Shown here: piece by piece, positions 33,001-45,079 of the stretch
Layout: each line of letters opens with the position of its first letter
Position numbering within the stretch: position 1 is the first letter of the stretch
NCBI RefSeq assembly: GCF_932526225.1
Contig: NC_064039.1
Span: forward strand, 4,849,001-4,913,000
Length of the DNA: 64,000 bases
DNA from: Nematostella vectensis
Taxonomy: Eukaryota > Cnidaria > Anthozoa > Actiniaria > Edwardsiidae
Reading direction: 5' to 3'
Position numbers and translations under genes: made by a program
Notes under the pieces: model-generated
Seen by the model: the letters and a program-made list of their open reading frames with translations, nothing else
Told to the model about the DNA's origin: nothing
Databases searched by the model: none

Positions 33001-36000
33001 TGTACCTCTGTTCGGTCTCCTGCGTTATGGGGCTTGAGACATCTCGGGATTTGGACTTTCGATCTCTTTCAGTAGAGAAAGCCACATGGCACTTGTTTCT
33101 TTTGGAAGGGGATCGTCCCAATCAAACTGTTCTGCCCTCCAAACCTCTTGTAGCGCTATTCTTGCTTTGATAGTGACGGCTGACGCTAGGCCTATAGGGT
33201 CATACAGTCGGGAGATGCTTGATAGGACGGATCTCTTCTTGATGACTTGTAACTTCAAATCCCTCGAGTGGAAGCTTATTGTGTTTGTCTGCGGATTCCA
33301 TCCTACTTCGAGTGTCTTTGTGCCTTCTTTGCCATCAAGATTGACTGTGGGGGTCCCTGACGCGCGTTCGGAATTGTTTCCCGAGGGCGATGGCTGGGTG
33401 TGCACTGCTGTGTCTTCTGAGCATATCCACTGTTTTATCTTGAAACTTCCTTTCGCTAGCACACTGTTGGCCTCTTGGACGGTCTTCATGGCTTCGTTTG
33501 CAGTGGAACAGAATATCAAGTCGTCCATGTACCTGTCTCGCTTGAGTAGGATAGCTGCTCGCGGGCTCTCTTCCCCGTTTTCATCGGCTATCTTTAACAT
33601 CATATAGCTGGCCATGTTTGGGGATGGTTTGTCGCCAAAGTTGACTCTCTGTAGGGCGTATACTGCTGGTGGTCTTGAGGTGTCGAGGTCCCTCCAGAGT
33701 AAGCGATGGACTTGCTTGTCATCCTCTGGGGGGCAGATCTGTAGAAACATCTTTCAAATACCCCGATACAAGCGATGAATTTTTTTCGGAAGCGCAACAG
33801 GACGCCGAGCAGATCACCGATAAGCCCTGGGCCCTTGAAAAGGACGGAGTTCAGAGACACACCCTGGTAGACACTAGCGGGATTGAAGACTATTCTCAAG
33901 GGGGGTAATGACTTTGTCCTGTCGATATATACCAAAATGTGGGAGATAGTGGACTGGTTTGACGGGCCTCTCAAGTTCCTCTTGTGTAAGCTCTCTTGCC
34001 CAGACGTTTTCTCGGTATTGAAGGATCACCTTTTGATACATATCTGCCTTGTCTTGGTTTTTCAGAAGACATTTCTCTAGGCACCTTAATCTCTGTTCTG
34101 CGAGTGGACGGTTGTCAGGGAGAAGGGTTTTATCTTGTTTCCACGGTAACCATACGACGTAGCGGTTGTCTTCTTTTCCACAGGAACTCTCCATTAGCTT
34201 AAGAGCTTGCCTGTCTTCAATCGACATTGGCTGCTTTGGACAGGAATTTGCTCGTATTTCGAGTGTCTCGAACTCGTAGGACTTCGTGAGGTTGACTGGC
34301 TGTATGAAGCTGACGGAGCAGATCTGAGACTCTCTTCGCTTTTTCTCTGAGCCAATGGCGTACCATACGAGCTTCGTCTTTTTGGCGACTGGTTGGAACG
34401 GTGTCCCTTGACGTGTTTTCTCCTCAGCGTGATTGTTGGTTGCTTGAGGGTTAGGGAGACTGTCGGCTTGGGGTGGAACTGGCGCCACTGCATTTGCTGA
34501 CGCGGGCAAGCTCTGATCGTGGAGTAGAGGATGATGAAAGTATGGGCCTTTCTCGTATTTCTGTATTGACCTGCATTCTCTTTGTGGGTGACCTCGATTT
34601 AAACATGAAAAACAGCAGCGGGCATTCTTGAGCATGGTCAGCCTCTCGTTGACTGTGGTGGCAGCTATCTTAGGGCAGTCGGGAGTCCTGTGGTTTTCGG
34701 CGTTACAGACAAACAATTCGCCGTTCTTGCTTGTCCCACTGCAAGACGCCTTTTCTTTCTTAGGGTTCAGTCATGCTTTGGCCGTTGGTCTCCAAAGTCG
34801 GGGTCGAACTCCGCTTTTACGCGCTTTCTTATAAAATCACTTATATGTTATATACTTGGCGTGACATTCTTCTCTTTAAAGTCGGAGAACACGCTTCGCC
34901 ATCGCTCTATGAGGTGGTCCGGTAGACGCATGACTATTCTTCTGAGGTTCACGTTTGCGCTGATATCCGCGAGGTAACCAATCCGTTTCATGGTCGCTAG
35001 GCAACTAATGATATCGACCGAAAACTTTTTCCTGTCGTTCTTTCCGATTCTATCGCCTTTCGCTATATTGTTAATGAGTGCGCGCGGGAGTGCTCGCTTG
35101 ACCAAATCGATCTTTCAATGTTTTGAGCGCTCTTGCGTACATAACACCATTTGATCCTAAACAGCCACGCTTCTCTCCGCCTAAGTGCATTCTAAGTTGT
35201 ATCATCCTCAATTTGTTGCTGAGATGAGGCTTGTCGTGAATATGGATCTTGAATTTGTCGATGAAATCGGCATAATCTAGAGGGTTTCCTCGAACTTCGT
35301 GAGCGCCACTGCCGGAATGTCTTTACTTGCTTCTAATTCTGCTTCCAATTTGTAAAGCGCGTCGGCTATTTATAATGTTTAGTTAAACATCCGTCATATT
35401 TTGGATGGGATACTTCCAAAAGTGTGATTTTTATATTCCAGGCTGTACAAATAAAACTTGTCGACCGAATTTTTAGTTCTTTTCACAGATTAAACTTGAT
35501 AATAATTACAACTCACTAGCAAAGCGCCGCGTAGGTTGATATCTTAAAAGCCATCTAGAATTTACTTCAAACTTGGGTTATCTGCCAGACCCTGCAAACG
35601 CGCATTGTTTGTTTTGTGCTAGTATATTGCATACACATTTCATGTCGTGATAATGAAAAATCAAATAGAAAGTAATATTATATGCCTCATTGGGACATTG
35701 GGAGTGCAATTACAATATTCAATACAGTAGATAAATAGACTTGTCTACCTGTGCATATGGAATACCATTTTGCTTCTCTTCTGCAGATGCTTTTTTCCCA
35801 ACCAGCACGTAGCAAGCATTCTTCTTGTTCAAAATAAACACTAAAACAAACCTCATTTTAGAACCCTCTTGTCCAAGAAAAACACTTAAACAAAAGTCAA
35901 TTTTAGGGAAAGGTCATAATTTATCGGGGGTGGGGGAAGGCTGATTAGTTGAATTTTTTTCCTGGTTCAAAAAGTTACACCCTCCCCCAATCTAAAATGC

Positions 36001-39000
36001 ACAAAAATGGTGACCCTTTCTCAAAAACGCAACCAAAAATTAAGGCCCTCCCCCAGAATTAAAAAAAGCTAAAAACAAAACTTTGATTAGTTTATTGAAA
36101 TTATACTATTATATATAGTTGTGAGATGCTCTATGTACAGCACATTCTTCTAGGAGCACCAGAAAATTAAATAACCCTATGAGTCAGGGCCCACAAATGT
36201 AATAAACACCCACAATTGTAATTAGAAGTTGCCCACAATGGTAATAAACACCCACAATTGTAATTAGAAGTTGCCCACAAATGAAGTAAATCCACAATTG
36301 TAATAACAAGCAATCTGTGCAATACGAACAAAGAAAGGGGATTGGGCACTCTGCCAAGAAGAAAAATATATGCTTTATATGTATTTGTTAACCAAAACAT
36401 GGCCTGAATGTCGCTGTTTCAAATTCAAATTGTGGAAAGACAGGCACCGCCCCTCCCTCGGCACCCCAAATGGATGTGTTTTGGGGGGAGAAGCGGGGGG
36501 ATAGACTTATACATGGCCATAAAGGGGCGGCGGAGCCGACCTTAAACACCACAAAGCCAGGAGAAGTGTTGTTTCAAGCCAATTTTTCTGGGTGTAAATA
36601 ATTTTGTAAGGGGGGAGGGTCTAGGTACATGCTCCACCATGGAAATTTTGCATTTTAAAATATATATGAAATATTTTCTCCTTCCCAACTGAAATCTTAT
36701 TTTCATATCTTTTCATACCACCAATCTGAAAAGTTAGTAGGGCGGGACTTTGACATGAATTGAAATTCGCAATAATTCAAAACTTTAGGGGATAATTGTT
36801 TTCAACACCAGTTAAACGTAAGTCATGAAAGTGCGAGCAGAAGTGCATCACATTAATTTATCTATTTATCGTGGGGGGTCTGGGGTTCTCACAAGAAAAA
36901 TTTTGAAATTCCAGACTTTTAAGAGGCACGGAAATTGACCAGAATATCTGTTCAATATCTCCCCTAAAACCTGTATGAAAATTTGAGGCCCTCCCCCAAA
37001 TCGACACTCAAAAAATTGCAACCCTCCCCCTAAACATAGCAGCCCTCCCCCCGTTAAATAAAGACTCTTTCCTTAGAACCTTTCACTGAATTGGTGGAAC
37101 AATGTCCAAACTAATACAACACTCAGAATATTGAAGAATATTGTCAGAAAAGGGTGTTACATTTATAATTACCAACAGGAATTATAAATAATATTAATAT
37201 TTACCATCACAACTTGTTATGTTGCTTTTCTTGATTTCTTCAACTGGCTCTGAGACCACCTTATCCCTATTCAAGTTGTCCTTTTTAGTGTACACTCTGA
37301 ACATAATAAAGAAAACCATAAACAAAATTAAACAGAATAATGAGTAATTTGAATCACATCATTAATATACCAAATTATCTTGATACACAATTTTGGGCAG
37401 TGGGCTGCTCATAGATCTAACAAAATATCTCATAAATTTTTGGTTCCTTTAGCAGATTCCCTTACTTGACAAGCTTATCCTCGTGCTCTTCTAGACCTGC
37501 ATCAATCTCATCCTTGGGTAAAAACATCAACAATTAGCCATCAATGCTGAGTACAGCATAATAATGACATTAACTATTCATTTAGTTTTTTTTTGTTTCA
37601 AATGGATTTATTACAACTTATGTAAGGGACTGTTGAAATGTTTTTTTCTTAAAGAGCTTTTTCTCTAGTGCGACAGGCACAGTAATTTTATTTGTGTTTA
37701 TTTTGGCTTGAATTTGCCACTCAAAAAGTCATGTCATTGTGCAAGTCATCTATTACTGTTTAGGACAGAGTATGTGTCCTACAGTAATTTAAATACTGTA
37801 GGGCTAAAATCTTAATCATCTTATTTAATGGTTTCACTATGTATGTTACCTCATCTTCGTCTTCGTCTTCATCTTCGTCTTCGTCTTCCTTGGACTGCAA
37901 CTCCAGCACTCTTTGGTAGCACGATTCAAACAGCTCTTTGACTTCTGTTTTCTCATAGGTTACTGAGAAAATAATCAAAGTAAAAGGTGAAATAAAAAAA
38001 TTTGCAAGTTAAGAAATAATAAAAACTTTACTACAAGATACAGTAGATCACCGTCACTAATTTGTGCCACAGCAAACATTTTTGCCAAAGCTTTTTTACA
38101 CCACCTCCGATTTCTTCAACTTTGGCATGTCACTTCATAGGCTTAACAACCTCTCAGTCAGTCTCAAGTCAATCCCAGTAACTTGCTCAAATATTTTTAC
38201 AATTGATCACCTCCTTTAATTGTCTTATATCCTAAAATAAAGGTCACAATAAACTCTCATTGCTTTGTGATGTGTATTTATTCAGAATAAGCGGTATTTC
38301 TAACATTTGAGCAGTTGAGGGATTCTGGGATTGACTGGAGACTGACTGAGAGGTTGGTAAGCCTGTGGTCACTGTTGATAATTATAGCTTTGAAAGATAC
38401 TAAATACAAACCCTTAGATGTGTTTAACCAATAGAGGCATTCTCCAAAGAGCATGACTATTTACTGTATAAACTAACTGGACCATAAACTATACCTGTCA
38501 ACCCCTGAAAATCTCAAGGCTTGATATTTTTTGGGGGGAGGGGTGGGTATATTTATTTTTGGGGAGGGGTGGGCATGCCCTTGAAGGTGTTTGCCGTACA
38601 GAAAGCTCTTGTGCACAAATCCACTTATAGATCTCATGAGGGTGTTAGATAAATTGCCCTCTGCAAGGGAACAGTTGTTTCATTTATTTTAATAGAAAAA
38701 AAGGAAAATGTCGATTTTCTATTAAATAATTTTTCGGAAGAAATAAAAATCAGTAGAAAGTGGGAGATCTGGTGCTCAACACGGGAGAGCTGAGAAGGGC
38801 TCCTAAGGGGGTCTAATGTGGGGGAGTTGACAGGTACCGTATGATAAACTTTGAGGAAGTTTTGGGCAAACAATGTTGTTAAGGATAAACCTTGAACATT
38901 AGCTTGCCTGTCAACAAAGAGGAAAACAAATAATGATCTATTATCACTTTGAAGACACTGATTTTAGTTGCAGCTAACAGATCCTAGAAAAAAGGTAACT

Positions 39001-42000
39001 TATTACACAACAACAGAATAAATAATGTAATTTATTTTTTATGGATATATAGAAGCCTTTTTTTTAAATAAAACACTTATCACTTGAAAAGCTTCAGGAT
39101 TTAATATCTTTTCAGAGCTAAAACATCTTGGCATCACCCTCTGCAAACATAAAGAAATTGGAGGCTGGAAAAAAGTTGTCTGTGATTACCCTAATCTCTA
39201 GTATCTTAAAGCATCCATCTCCCCTTAGATGGACCACAAACACTAAAGGGTGGATCACTACTTACCCACTTTTACTTCTGATTTGCCACAACGTTCAAAC
39301 TGAAACACACAGAAAATTATAATCCATATTTTATTACAGGTTTTTCTTTAAATCACTTAAAGGAATGTTTATACAGTACATATGTCGTCTTCCCAAAATC
39401 TTCAATAAATCAGCCTTAGTTGCTTTCTTATGTTGTTGTTTAATCAATCTTTTGTCAAAGAAATATGAATCTTCTATTAAGACTATACTTACATCATTAA
39501 GATAATTGGTATACTTCCTAGCCCATAATTTTGCATGATGATTGCTATTATGTCCGTGGATCTATCAACAAATAAAACAAATTATCAACCAATTCCCACA
39601 TAAATACACATTTTCTGCAATTTTTAGTATTCTAACTTACATACACATGTTGCTTAAAATCATGAGTTGTAGTTGTATATTACTGTATTATATATATATT
39701 GTATATATATTACTAAGAAAGTTTAAGGGTACAGTAGGTGATAAAAAAGCATCCATAATGTACATACAATATAAAACACTTGTCCATTGTCCAGGATATG
39801 CACATTGTCATCGAGAACAACAAGATGGTCTTCAGCATCTTCATTGGCATGGCCTTTCTCTTGATAACCATCATTTTTTTTTCTTGGCAAGTATTTCTTC
39901 CAGCTTTGCTCCTCCAACTTATATTGGTTCTAGGGAGAAAAACAGGCTGTATTTGCAATTCTTCTGTCGTCTCCAGCTTACAGCAGCCATTATAAAGACA
40001 AGTATAAAATGTCATCGAATGTAAACAAATTATGTAAAGTGTGCAAACAGTGTTATGTATAGTTCTAGGCCTAAATGTCATTAGGCTTTGGGTTTTCATA
40101 CTAGCAATAAAATTTATAAAAAATACTTTTTACTAAAAAGTACTAGAATCTGGTATACTATTGGTTGTTGCTTTTCTCTTGTAATCCAGTCCCTCCAATA
40201 ACTCGTAAATGCTTGCAAAGCTTGAAGATTCGCGTCTCTGGGTTTTCCCGTTATTTGTTTGAATTTGTGCTGAAAGAGTGATTTTGTGCTGAAAGAGCGG
40301 ATAGCTGTGACTTTTAAAGTCAGAGAAACACAAGGGAAAAGCCTCTGTTAGCAGGGCCTTTCTTTGCAGGGTAATAAAAGAAAGCCTCTGTTTGTAGGTC
40401 AAGAAAAATAGTATGGACTTTCATAAGTTGTTTTTTCCATAATTCTTTTTTTTATAAGTTAAGAGCTAAATATCAAACAAAACTCATTCAAACACGCTTA
40501 TTCATCAAGATACAATCAATAACGATTTTGCGAATTTGTAGAATGTTGACATGATTAAAATACATATGTGACTGTATCTTGATTAATTATGTCGGGTATT
40601 TAACTTCTGTTTCTGGAGAGAATAGGGTGAAATTTGACATGCTAGCAAAAGCAATTTTACTCTAATTTTACTCAGAGGTTACTTCAGCAATGCCTCGGTG
40701 GTATAGTGGTTCTGTCGCTTGTCTAAGATGTCAGAGACCAGAGGTTCGATCCCTAATTGTGATGTCAAATTTTTTTTTTTTTTTTTTTACTTTTTATGAT
40801 AATAATAAATAATCAAACTGTTCTTGGTGTTTCATTACATCGAAAAGAAAGGACATTATTATGCACTAGTCATTTGAAACCCCCATCCCCATGGTCCCGG
40901 GGAAGTGTGGGGTTAAGGTGGAGGGAATTTTTTAACGAGAATCTGTCCCGAGGGGGGTGGGGGAATTGACAGTTTTTGACTCTAAGACTTATCCCCACCG
41001 TGGGGGTTTGGGACAAGTGAATGGTGTCACAAATATCATGTTAATTTCTGGCTTGGGACTCTTTTTCTTCTGTAGTGAGCAATTCCATGTATCGGCATGT
41101 GGCATGCTGCACGGCGACATGTGCAAAAACTAATATTAAAAAAAATAATGCCAGATGAAGATTATTTATTTTTCCATCTTTTTTTGTAACGGTTATCTTC
41201 ATAGTAAGTGGTACAAATGTACTCGCTGAAGTGTACTGGCTTTGAGAGATAAAAAAAAGCTTGTTTCAGATGACTTGTTGTCGGGTAGTTGCCTATAGTT
41301 TGCATCCCAAGGGGTAGGGGCATTAAACTGCTGTTTTGTCTCAAGGGGGTGGGGGCGTTTTTTTTGGTTTAGTACAGGGTCAAAGTCTAACCCCCCACCC
41401 TTCCCAGGGCCATGGGGGTGGGGGGTTCAATTGACTAGTGCATTATGTACTCCCAGCATCTTGGATGTGTTCATCCTTTGTTCAAAATTCATCCTGTGTA
41501 TGTTTTATGCCCACAAGAAAATAACTAGAAAAACAAATTTGCATTCAAAAGATGGCTCACAGAGCCCTTTGATTTGTCTAACACAGTCCATACATTCTCT
41601 ATTTACTGATATGTATATAATATTATTCTAACATATACCTTATCACCAGACACTTTTAATATACGTGGCTTGTACTCTTTTGGTTTGACCTGATTGAAGC
41701 CTGTTTCTGCTCTGTTATGAAAAACAAAATATAACCTGTAGAAACTGTTTTTTGCACATCAAGTACTGTAAGTACTAGTTAAGTATGTAAAAAAGACCAT
41801 ATATAATATAAGAATAATCATACAATAATAATATCATAAAAATCCAGGTTTTAGTGTTAATAAAGAGCTTACCCTCCCTTGAGGTAAGTGATGCTCTTGA
41901 AATACGTCTTAAACATGTCAGACTCATGATTCATGATTTCTCTGTGTTGAACAGGTACATCATTCAGCTGAAAATATAGGAATTAAGATCAAAATATAAG

Positions 42001-43267
42001 AACATATCTAGGCTATCAAGAAAAGTAAAGATATGACAAATAAACTATACTGATGTACAACATAAGGTGATTAGTACACCTTCTTTGGCAAATTTCTGGC
42101 AAATTCCTTCAACCTGTTAATCATTCGATTTTTCTAGAATATAGTTTGCTCAAGTCAAGCCCCTTTTTAAAGCCACAGCCATTTTGAAACATTAAGATTT
42201 GCTACTGAGAAGACACAGATTCCCAAAGTTTTACTCACATAAGTGTCAAGCTCCACAGTCTTGTATGCAGCCGTGCCATACTCATCTTGGGTTGATCCCC
42301 GCCCAATCCAGAAATGCAGATCATAGCACAACTTCTGCAAATTAATTGATTCAGTAAATCAAAATCATACATCAGTTTCCCAGCTAGAAGTTACCCTAAA
42401 CATATGCAAAGTTATGCATTTACATTTGCATTTTCAATATATTCTTAAAACAATGCAAATGAGAGGATACATAACTTTCATACTGTACCTCTGTATCCTC
42501 TTTTTCCTCATATGTCCACAAGATGATGTATGAGTCACCAGCATAAAACTGACCATATTTCTCCTTGGGCCATTCTTCCACCTAAAAAATCATAAAACAT
42601 TCATAGGGATTCCAAATTATCTCATTACTGCATAAGTCAAACTTGTATTTGAAGTACATCACTGTGCTGTTATTTATTTTAAATATTGAAAATCTTGGGA
42701 TGTTTTTGTATGGTTGATGCATATATGTGAGGCTTCTAATTGGATAAAAAATGGCAGGACCTTTATAATATATATTATTACCATATAAGGCATTTGAAAA
42801 TTCTAGCCTTCTTATCACATGATTTATATCAATTTTAAAAGTTATGTAAGTTATAAAACATTTATGAATTGACTTGACCTAAGGAACTAAATCAAAGATT
42901 TAATTTTATCTTCTCTACTTTTAAAGATTAAGAAGTGTGAACTTCCAAGATAAAGGCTTTATGCTTAAAATTAATATCCCACCTTAAATTTATTGATTCT
43001 CCATATTTGCAAGCCAACTTTCTCTCCTGCATTTTTCCAGGCTACTTCTCCCTCTGCCGCTGATTTCTTTACCTGAAAATTCAAACAAGAAATATCGTTA
43101 GCTTACTTGTTTGCAAAAGATTTCTAAACGGTGTTTTTTGAAGGTTCTAAAATGCTTTTAGTTGAATAGAATATACGTACATTCTTTTCTATATCAGTTC
43201 CAAATAAGGCTAAGTTTGAATCTTTCAATTCGGTTTTTTTCTGCTTTGTTAAACCTTTTTTCGACAT
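30035..43267 (-). CDS. Gelsolin/severin-like protein, diverged paralog, gene C
   Basis: Fourteen exons give about 420 aa: 43267-43181, 43072-42983, 42581-42489, 42334-42239, 41967-41873, 41711-41639, 39929-39768, 39561-39493, 39299-39266, 37962-37850, 37512-37466, 37296-37205, 35840-35749, 30154-30035. Phases match genes A and B except for one extra intron inside the exon-8 equivalent. Domain 1 is canonical ([60 protein letters not shown]). Domain 2 is diverged: it begins with a roughly 25-residue basic/polar insert, keeps [12 protein letters not shown], and the WNGK-CDKDEK motif is replaced by [12 protein letters not shown]. The 2-3 linker ends in an acidic run of 15 D/E residues. Domain 3 keeps [18 protein letters not shown] and [18 protein letters not shown]. 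The last exon could be spliced at GTAAGT; read through, it ends at TAA 30035. Actin binding through domain 1 is inferred. Introns 6, 8 and 13 are large, and intron 13 hosts retroelements. Confidence 0.85.
30490..31930. mobile_element. Degraded DNA-transposon-like element with nested MITE
   Basis: The left part (CCAGGGGCCGGTTCCTGAAA, then ATAACTTTATCTGCC) has its complement at the right (GGTAACTATATCGCATGTTTCAGGAACCC). AGATAAG/CTTATCT motifs recur inside. A separate TTAA-ended MITE (30911-31560) is inserted in its middle. It lies in gene C intron 13, next to the BEL/Pao fragment, and has no coding capacity. Confidence 0.45.
30911..31560. mobile_element. 650-bp TTAA-ended MITE (copy 1)
   Basis: The left end TTAAGGTAATTCCCTTGAA and right end TTCAAGGGAATTACCTTAA are exact complements. 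The interior holds alternating GCGCGCGCGC stretches and an AT-rich half, with no long ORF. A second copy in the opposite orientation lies at 49600-50262, about 90% similar by eye. TTAA ends suggest piggyBac-type mobilisation (inference). Confidence 0.92.
32276..33121 (-). pseudogene. BEL/Pao RNase H-like (A17-associated) region
   Basis: Shows [18 protein letters not shown] (catalytic E region), [19 protein letters not shown] (catalytic D) and [15 protein letters not shown] (catalytic D). It is in a different frame from the reverse transcriptase. A short integrase zinc-binding fragment follows at 32243-31920 ([15 protein letters not shown] and ECVTCRKQ). Confidence 0.82.
33025..33750 (-). pseudogene. 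BEL/Pao reverse transcriptase
   Basis: Contains [35 protein letters not shown] and the catalytic box DRYMDDLIF, followed by [11 protein letters not shown] and a Pao-type continuation ([20 protein letters not shown]). It joins the preceding fragment by a frame change near 33750-33870. Confidence 0.85.
33874..34716 (-). pseudogene. BEL/Pao gag zinc-knuckle to pre-RT region
   Basis: Shows two knuckle-like motifs, [15 protein letters not shown] and [15 protein letters not shown], of C-x2-C-x4-H-x4-C type. It then jumps over the expected protease directly to [11 protein letters not shown] and [11 protein letters not shown], which is the conserved start of the Pao reverse transcriptase. The jump implies an internal deletion of the protease. 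Confidence 0.75.
40692..40765 (+). tRNA. tRNA-like sequence, degenerate
   Basis: An A-box-like TGGTATAGTGGTT and an exact B box GGTTCGATCCC are spaced as in tRNA genes, and a run of about 20 T follows, which would end RNA polymerase III transcription. The acceptor and T stems pair poorly (about 3 of 5 in the T stem), and the anticodon loop would read CTAAGAT. It is best seen as a tRNA pseudogene or a tRNA-derived repeat. It lies on the plus strand inside gene C intron 6. Confidence 0.4.
40861..41443. mobile_element. MITE-like element with C/G-rich inverted ends
   Basis: The left end ATGCACTAGTCATTTGAAAC followed by CCCCATCCCCATGG is mirrored at the right by CCATGGGGGTGGGGGGTTCA ATTGACTAGTGCAT. 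The interior has several G-rich tracts (GGGGGGTGGGGGAATTG) and no ORF. It lies in gene C intron 6. Confidence 0.75.
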
Positions 43268-45079
43268 CTTTCGGTCCTTTCAAGAAATTCAGATAAGTTT
43301 AACCGTCCTTTCAAGAAATTGAGAGCTGTTTAACCGTGGCGTTCTCAAACCAAGTCAACTACTAAGTAATTAGACTCTTTGCATTCAGTAACCTTTAATT
43401 CAGATCCCACCCATATCTTCAATATACCTTAGTGATAGATGCTAAGTTTTTTGTTCAGACTTTGGAAACAAACTATAGGATTGGTCTGTTAATTTCACGC
43501 TGTACAGGAGGTCGAAGACATCTGCCTTAGCTTTGGAATGCTCATAAAATTTTCAGTGAGTTGACAGTGTGATTCATCCCAAACTGGAATCTTCTTCTTG
43601 CTGCTTGTAAAGGTTCTTGTGTTTATAACGAAGACGGTGGATCCCCTAAAGTTATCTTTACCTTTTCTCGATTTTTCTTTGCATTGCTTCTTGATTTTCA
43701 AACTATCCGCCATCTTGATTTTGCAAGGATGACCTCTGTACAGAATAGTGACATGCTCGTACCACAGGGGACCCACAAACAGATAAGCAATAAATGACGT
43801 CATTTGAATTCATAGTGCAAGATGGTTGCTATTGAAACGAGAACAAATACTCCTGTGTTTAGTAAAATCTCAATCGCGAGGAAACAAATGTTTCTGGTAA
43901 TCCTGTATAATTTGCACACCGTAAACACAAGTTGTCCGTAAAAAACGGCGCTCGAAACCCAAGAATTTCTCCACTCGCCACCGCAGTCCAACCAACTTAA
44001 AATGTACGTTACACAATCGTCCCGCCACCATCTTCCATAAGTTACTCCTTACTCAATTACTTTTTTTTTACCTATTGTTAGTTAATCACCAATAAACTTT
44101 GTACATATACTAGCTGTAACATGCCATTGTAACTCATATATAACCTGAAGAAGGCAGGTATTGGCCTGCCGAAATATCGTTCTAAAAAAACATAAATCTG
44201 CGTTGTTGTTGACTTTTTCTTTAAAACGTTTTATTAAAACGCCCGATTTGTCGAGACTTGTCTAGCTCATGGTCGTGTAACATCTCGATCTTGTGGGTTT
44301 TTTTCGGGGGGGATGGGGGTGAGTGCAGCTACCTTATTACACTTAATTTTCGTGCAACTTTAATTTCGCGAACTTCGCGATTTTAAAAGATTCGCGAAAA
44401 TAAAGTGACGCGAAAATTGAGTGTCGCGAAAATTAGGATGCGCGAACATTAAATGAGTACACAAGAAGCCTTTGGGTGATATTGGCCGCTTTATGGAAAC
44501 ACCTTGTCTATTTAGTCATCTAATGTACATATAGTTCGGTAAGGGGTTGAGTATTGTATGTATAGTGTACAAAAAAACCTTAACATGCTCCCCTGAATCT
44601 CTGTAGTAAGTTCAAATTGATCAAAATCGCTCATTTAATCATTCTGATGCATTATCTACACAAAACATGTAAATAAATACAATTTAGTGGGATTTTTATG
44701 CTCAGCCTCGTTTTAATGTTGCTGGATTTTGGGCATGCGCAGTTCATGGCTCCCAAGACACAAATTGGCTTGACACTATATCGCATTTTAAAACCCTAGG
44801 GTCCATTAGTAATCTGTGAAAGTTTCATGCTTTTATCACCAATTTGAACGATTTTAGTCTTGGGCGAGTGGGATAATTTTTCCGAAACCCCCCTGGCTAA
44901 GGGCCTGATTAACATACACATATCATTTAAAACATTCACGACAACAACTTTATCAACAAGTAATAATCAACTACGATGAAGACGAATATGATGCCGGATG
45001 ATAAAGATTCTAGGATGATGCAATGGTGACTGTGATTCTGGTGGTTTTCTACAACTCCCCACTTCATGTGTAACTTCAC
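43268..45079. other. Intergenic region between gene C and the SOD-repeat gene
   Basis: Besides the 72-aa ORF it holds a repeat near 44340-44460 made of CGCGAAAATTAA / TTAATTTTCGCG motifs in both orientations, as in decayed DNA transposons, and a G-rich tract at 44308-44320. The 3' UTR of the SOD-repeat gene and the promoter of gene C must both be here. Confidence 0.4.
43495..43713 (-). CDS. Unrecognised basic small protein, 72 aa (tentative)
   Basis: The start lies in AAGATGGCGGATAG, a strong start context and also a YY1-type promoter motif common at animal 5' ends. The product begins MADSLKIKKQCKEKSRKGKD and has KKKIPVWDESHCQL later. It is Lys-rich and has no signal peptide or membrane segment. 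It lies about 230 bp upstream of the gene C start on the same strand. It may be a whole small gene, a first exon, or chance. No family was recognised. Confidence 0.3.
   Translation of the reverse strand: MADSLKIKKQCKEKSRKGKDNFRGSTVFVINTRTFTSSKKKIPVWDESHCQLTENFMSIPKLRQMSSTSCTA

Larger units (their letters stand above)
31920..35390 (-). mobile_element. BEL/Pao LTR retrotransposon, internal region, defective
   Basis: Minus-strand order: gag pieces (35105-34848), zinc-knuckle region (34716 on), reverse transcriptase, Pao RNase H-type region, integrase zinc-binding region (to 31920). No flanking direct repeats (LTRs) are visible, the aspartic protease segment appears deleted between the zinc knuckles and the reverse transcriptase, and the integrase stops before the catalytic core. 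It is inserted in intron 13 of gene C in the same orientation as the gene. Confidence 0.88.

Noticed and set aside
33086..33607. 173-aa plus-strand ORF
   Set aside because: It is the antisense of the BEL/Pao reverse transcriptase.
39542..40024. 160-aa plus-strand ORF
   Set aside because: It overlaps gene C exons 7 and 8 antisense and lacks recognisable domains.
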